DNA of 64,000 nt, taken from the NCBI RefSeq assembly GCF_001870515.1, contig NZ_MDGT01000002.1, forward strand, positions 496,066-560,065. Direction: 5' to 3'. Below are positions 62,868-64,000 of this stretch, in pieces. Within the stretch, counting starts at the first letter, position 1, and each line of letters begins with the position of its first letter. The notes under the pieces are model-generated. The model searched no databases, was not told the origin of the DNA, and was given only the letters and a program-made list of their open reading frames with translations. A program made the translations under genes and the position numbers. The DNA comes from Idiomarina sp. MD25a (lineage in GTDB: Bacteria > Pseudomonadota > Gammaproteobacteria > Enterobacterales > Alteromonadaceae).

Positions 62868-64000
62868 TAACTGACTTAAGGTATTGCGCGATAGCGTGAG
62901 TCAGTTTGCTGAGTTGTTGAGTACTAATGTAGTAAGGCGGCATGATGTACATGAGTCGACCAAATGGGCGTATCCACACACCGAGTTCGACAAACAATGC
63001 CTGAGTGCGGGCAACATCGACAGCGTTATTAAGCTCCACAACACCAATAGCCCCGAGAACGCGCACACTATTTACTTCAGGATGCTGGTTTAAAGGAATC
63101 AACTCTTCACGCAGTTGTTGCTCAATCTGCTTAACCTGTGCTCGCCATTTGCCTTGTTGAATCAAGGCTAACGAAGCACTTGCGACAGCGCAGGCAAGTG
63201 GGTTTCCCATGAAGGTGGGACCATGCATCAAAGCGCCACCCCCTTGACCTTGACCGATCGCCTCAGCGACTTTTGTATGAGTGAGCGTCGCTGCCAATGT
63301 CATATAACCACCGGTTAGCGCTTTTCCCACGCACATGATGTCGGGCACAATACCCGCATGATCGCAACCAAACAGTTGTCCCGTACGACCAAAACCTGTG
63401 GCTATTTCGTCGGCGATGAGTAGCACATCATACTGATCGCATAAGCGTCTAAGCTGCTTTAAGTATTCTGGGTGATAGAATCGCATGCCGCCGGCACCTT
63501 GAACCACAGGTTCGACAATCACTGCCGCTATAGCACCATGATATTGCTCCAATTCCTGTTGAATAGCATTCAGACTGCTCGGATCCCATTCCTCACCAAA
63601 CTCTACTGCTGGGCGCTCAACAAAACGTTGATTACATAAGGCGTGTCGAAACATATGATGCATGCCATTAACGGGATCACAGACCGACATGGCTGCAAAG
63701 GTGTCGCCATGGTAGCCACCCCGTATGGTTAAAAGCTGGTTTTTTTCCGGCTGTTCGATAGAGAACCAATACTGAAGCGCCATTTTTATCGCGACCTCGA
63801 CACTGACTGAACCAGAATCGGCAATAAACACACGGTCAAGTGGTGCGGGCGCCAGATCAATTAAGCGCTCAACCATTTCTATCGCAGGTTGGTGCGTGAG
63901 CCCACCAAACATCACGTGACTCATCTTATCGGCTTGCGCATGCAATGCGGCATTGAGTTGAGGATGATTATAGCCATGAATCGCGGCCCACCAAGAGGAC
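62860..64000 (-). CDS. bioA: Adenosylmethionine-8-amino-7-oxononanoate aminotransferase, C-terminal 379 residues (truncated by window edge)
   Basis: The frame is open to the right edge. The outermost residues read SSWWAAIHGYNHPQLN, typical of BioA near residue 52, so about 50 N-terminal residues are missing. FGGLTHQPAIEM, RGGYHGDTFAAMSVCDP, EPVVQGAGGMRFYHPEYL, and GKALTGGYMTLAAT with the PLP Lys confirm BioA. It transfers an amino group from SAM to KAPA in biotin synthesis. A TTG at 63945 is not the real start. The bio promoter lies outside the window. Confidence 0.95.
   Translation of the reverse strand, partial: SSWWAAIHGYNHPQLNAALHAQADKMSHVMFGGLTHQPAIEMVERLIDLAPAPLDRVFIADSGSVSVEVAIKMALQYWFSIEQPEKNQLLTIRGGYHGDTFAAMSVCDPVNGMHHMFRHALCNQRFVERPAVEFGEEWDPSSLNAIQQELEQYHGAIAAVIVEPVVQGAGGMRFYHPEYLKQLRRLCDQYDVLLIADEIATGFGRTGQLFGCDHAGIVPDIMCVGKALTGGYMTLAATLTHTKVAEAIGQGQGGGALMHGPTFMGNPLACAVASASLALIQQGKWRAQVKQIEQQLREELIPLNQHPEVNSVRVLGAIGVVELNNAVDVARTQALFVELGVWIRPFGRLMYIMPPYYISTQQLSKLTHAIAQYLKSVTS

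Overview
The window is a continuous, gene-dense piece of a gammaproteobacterial chromosome. Gene order recalls the enteric/Alteromonadales core: yfaE-nrdB-nrdA near ubiG/gyrA; serC-hisC-aroA-cmk-rpsA-ihfB-lapA-lapB-pyrF; and rne/rluC followed by yceF-yceD-rpmF-plsX-fabH-fabD-fabG-acpP-pabC-mltG-tmk-holB-tatD. The accessory content (DUF1329, YCF48-like protein, MMPL exporter, PrpD, NSS transporter, cytoplasmic AnsA) and the moderate base composition suggest a marine Alteromonadales bacterium, perhaps of the Idiomarinaceae. That placement is inference from gene content, not a phylogeny. I saw no tRNA, rRNA, insertion sequence, prophage or CRISPR array.

Layout. 1-4.3 kb: an operon for modified fatty acids or the envelope (flavin oxidoreductase, DUF1365, CFA-type methyltransferase, DUF2878, chalcone-isomerase-like protein, DUF3833 lipoprotein). 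4.3-7.7 kb: two small unknown genes sharing a terminator, then a Nif3-like protein, CmoM and a beta-hydroxyacid dehydrogenase. 7.7-15.8 kb: DUF1329 divergent from YCF48-MMPL, then a GMC oxidoreductase overlapping exonuclease I. 15.9-21.3 kb: a small unknown, a secreted isoaspartyl peptidase and HrpA. 21.3-27.1 kb: the class Ia ribonucleotide reductase set with its glutaredoxin and ferredoxin, two NrdR-like operator boxes, a HAD phosphatase and UbiG. 27.3-39 kb: gyrA through pyrF, then a ComEA-like protein. 39-42.6 kb: RNase E with a long hairpin-rich leader. 42.6-54.2 kb: rluC and the ribosome/fatty-acid/cell-wall/replication cluster. 54.2-64 kb: a candidate small RNA, PrpD, an NSS transporter, AnsA, SppA, a nitroreductase, AsnS, a small membrane protein and a truncated BioA.

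Most of the window is housekeeping. The parts worth a second look are the lipid operon at the left edge, the DUF1329/YCF48/MMPL unit without a visible DUF1302 partner, RNA-level control candidates (rpsA and rne leaders, likely leaderless yceD and rluC messages, the 54.3 kb hairpin series), the missing fabF between acpP and pabC, and a protein at the usual PilZ position that has lost the recognisable motifs. Several hairpins also contain stop codons or the last codons of genes. I found no convincing evidence of an entirely new system.
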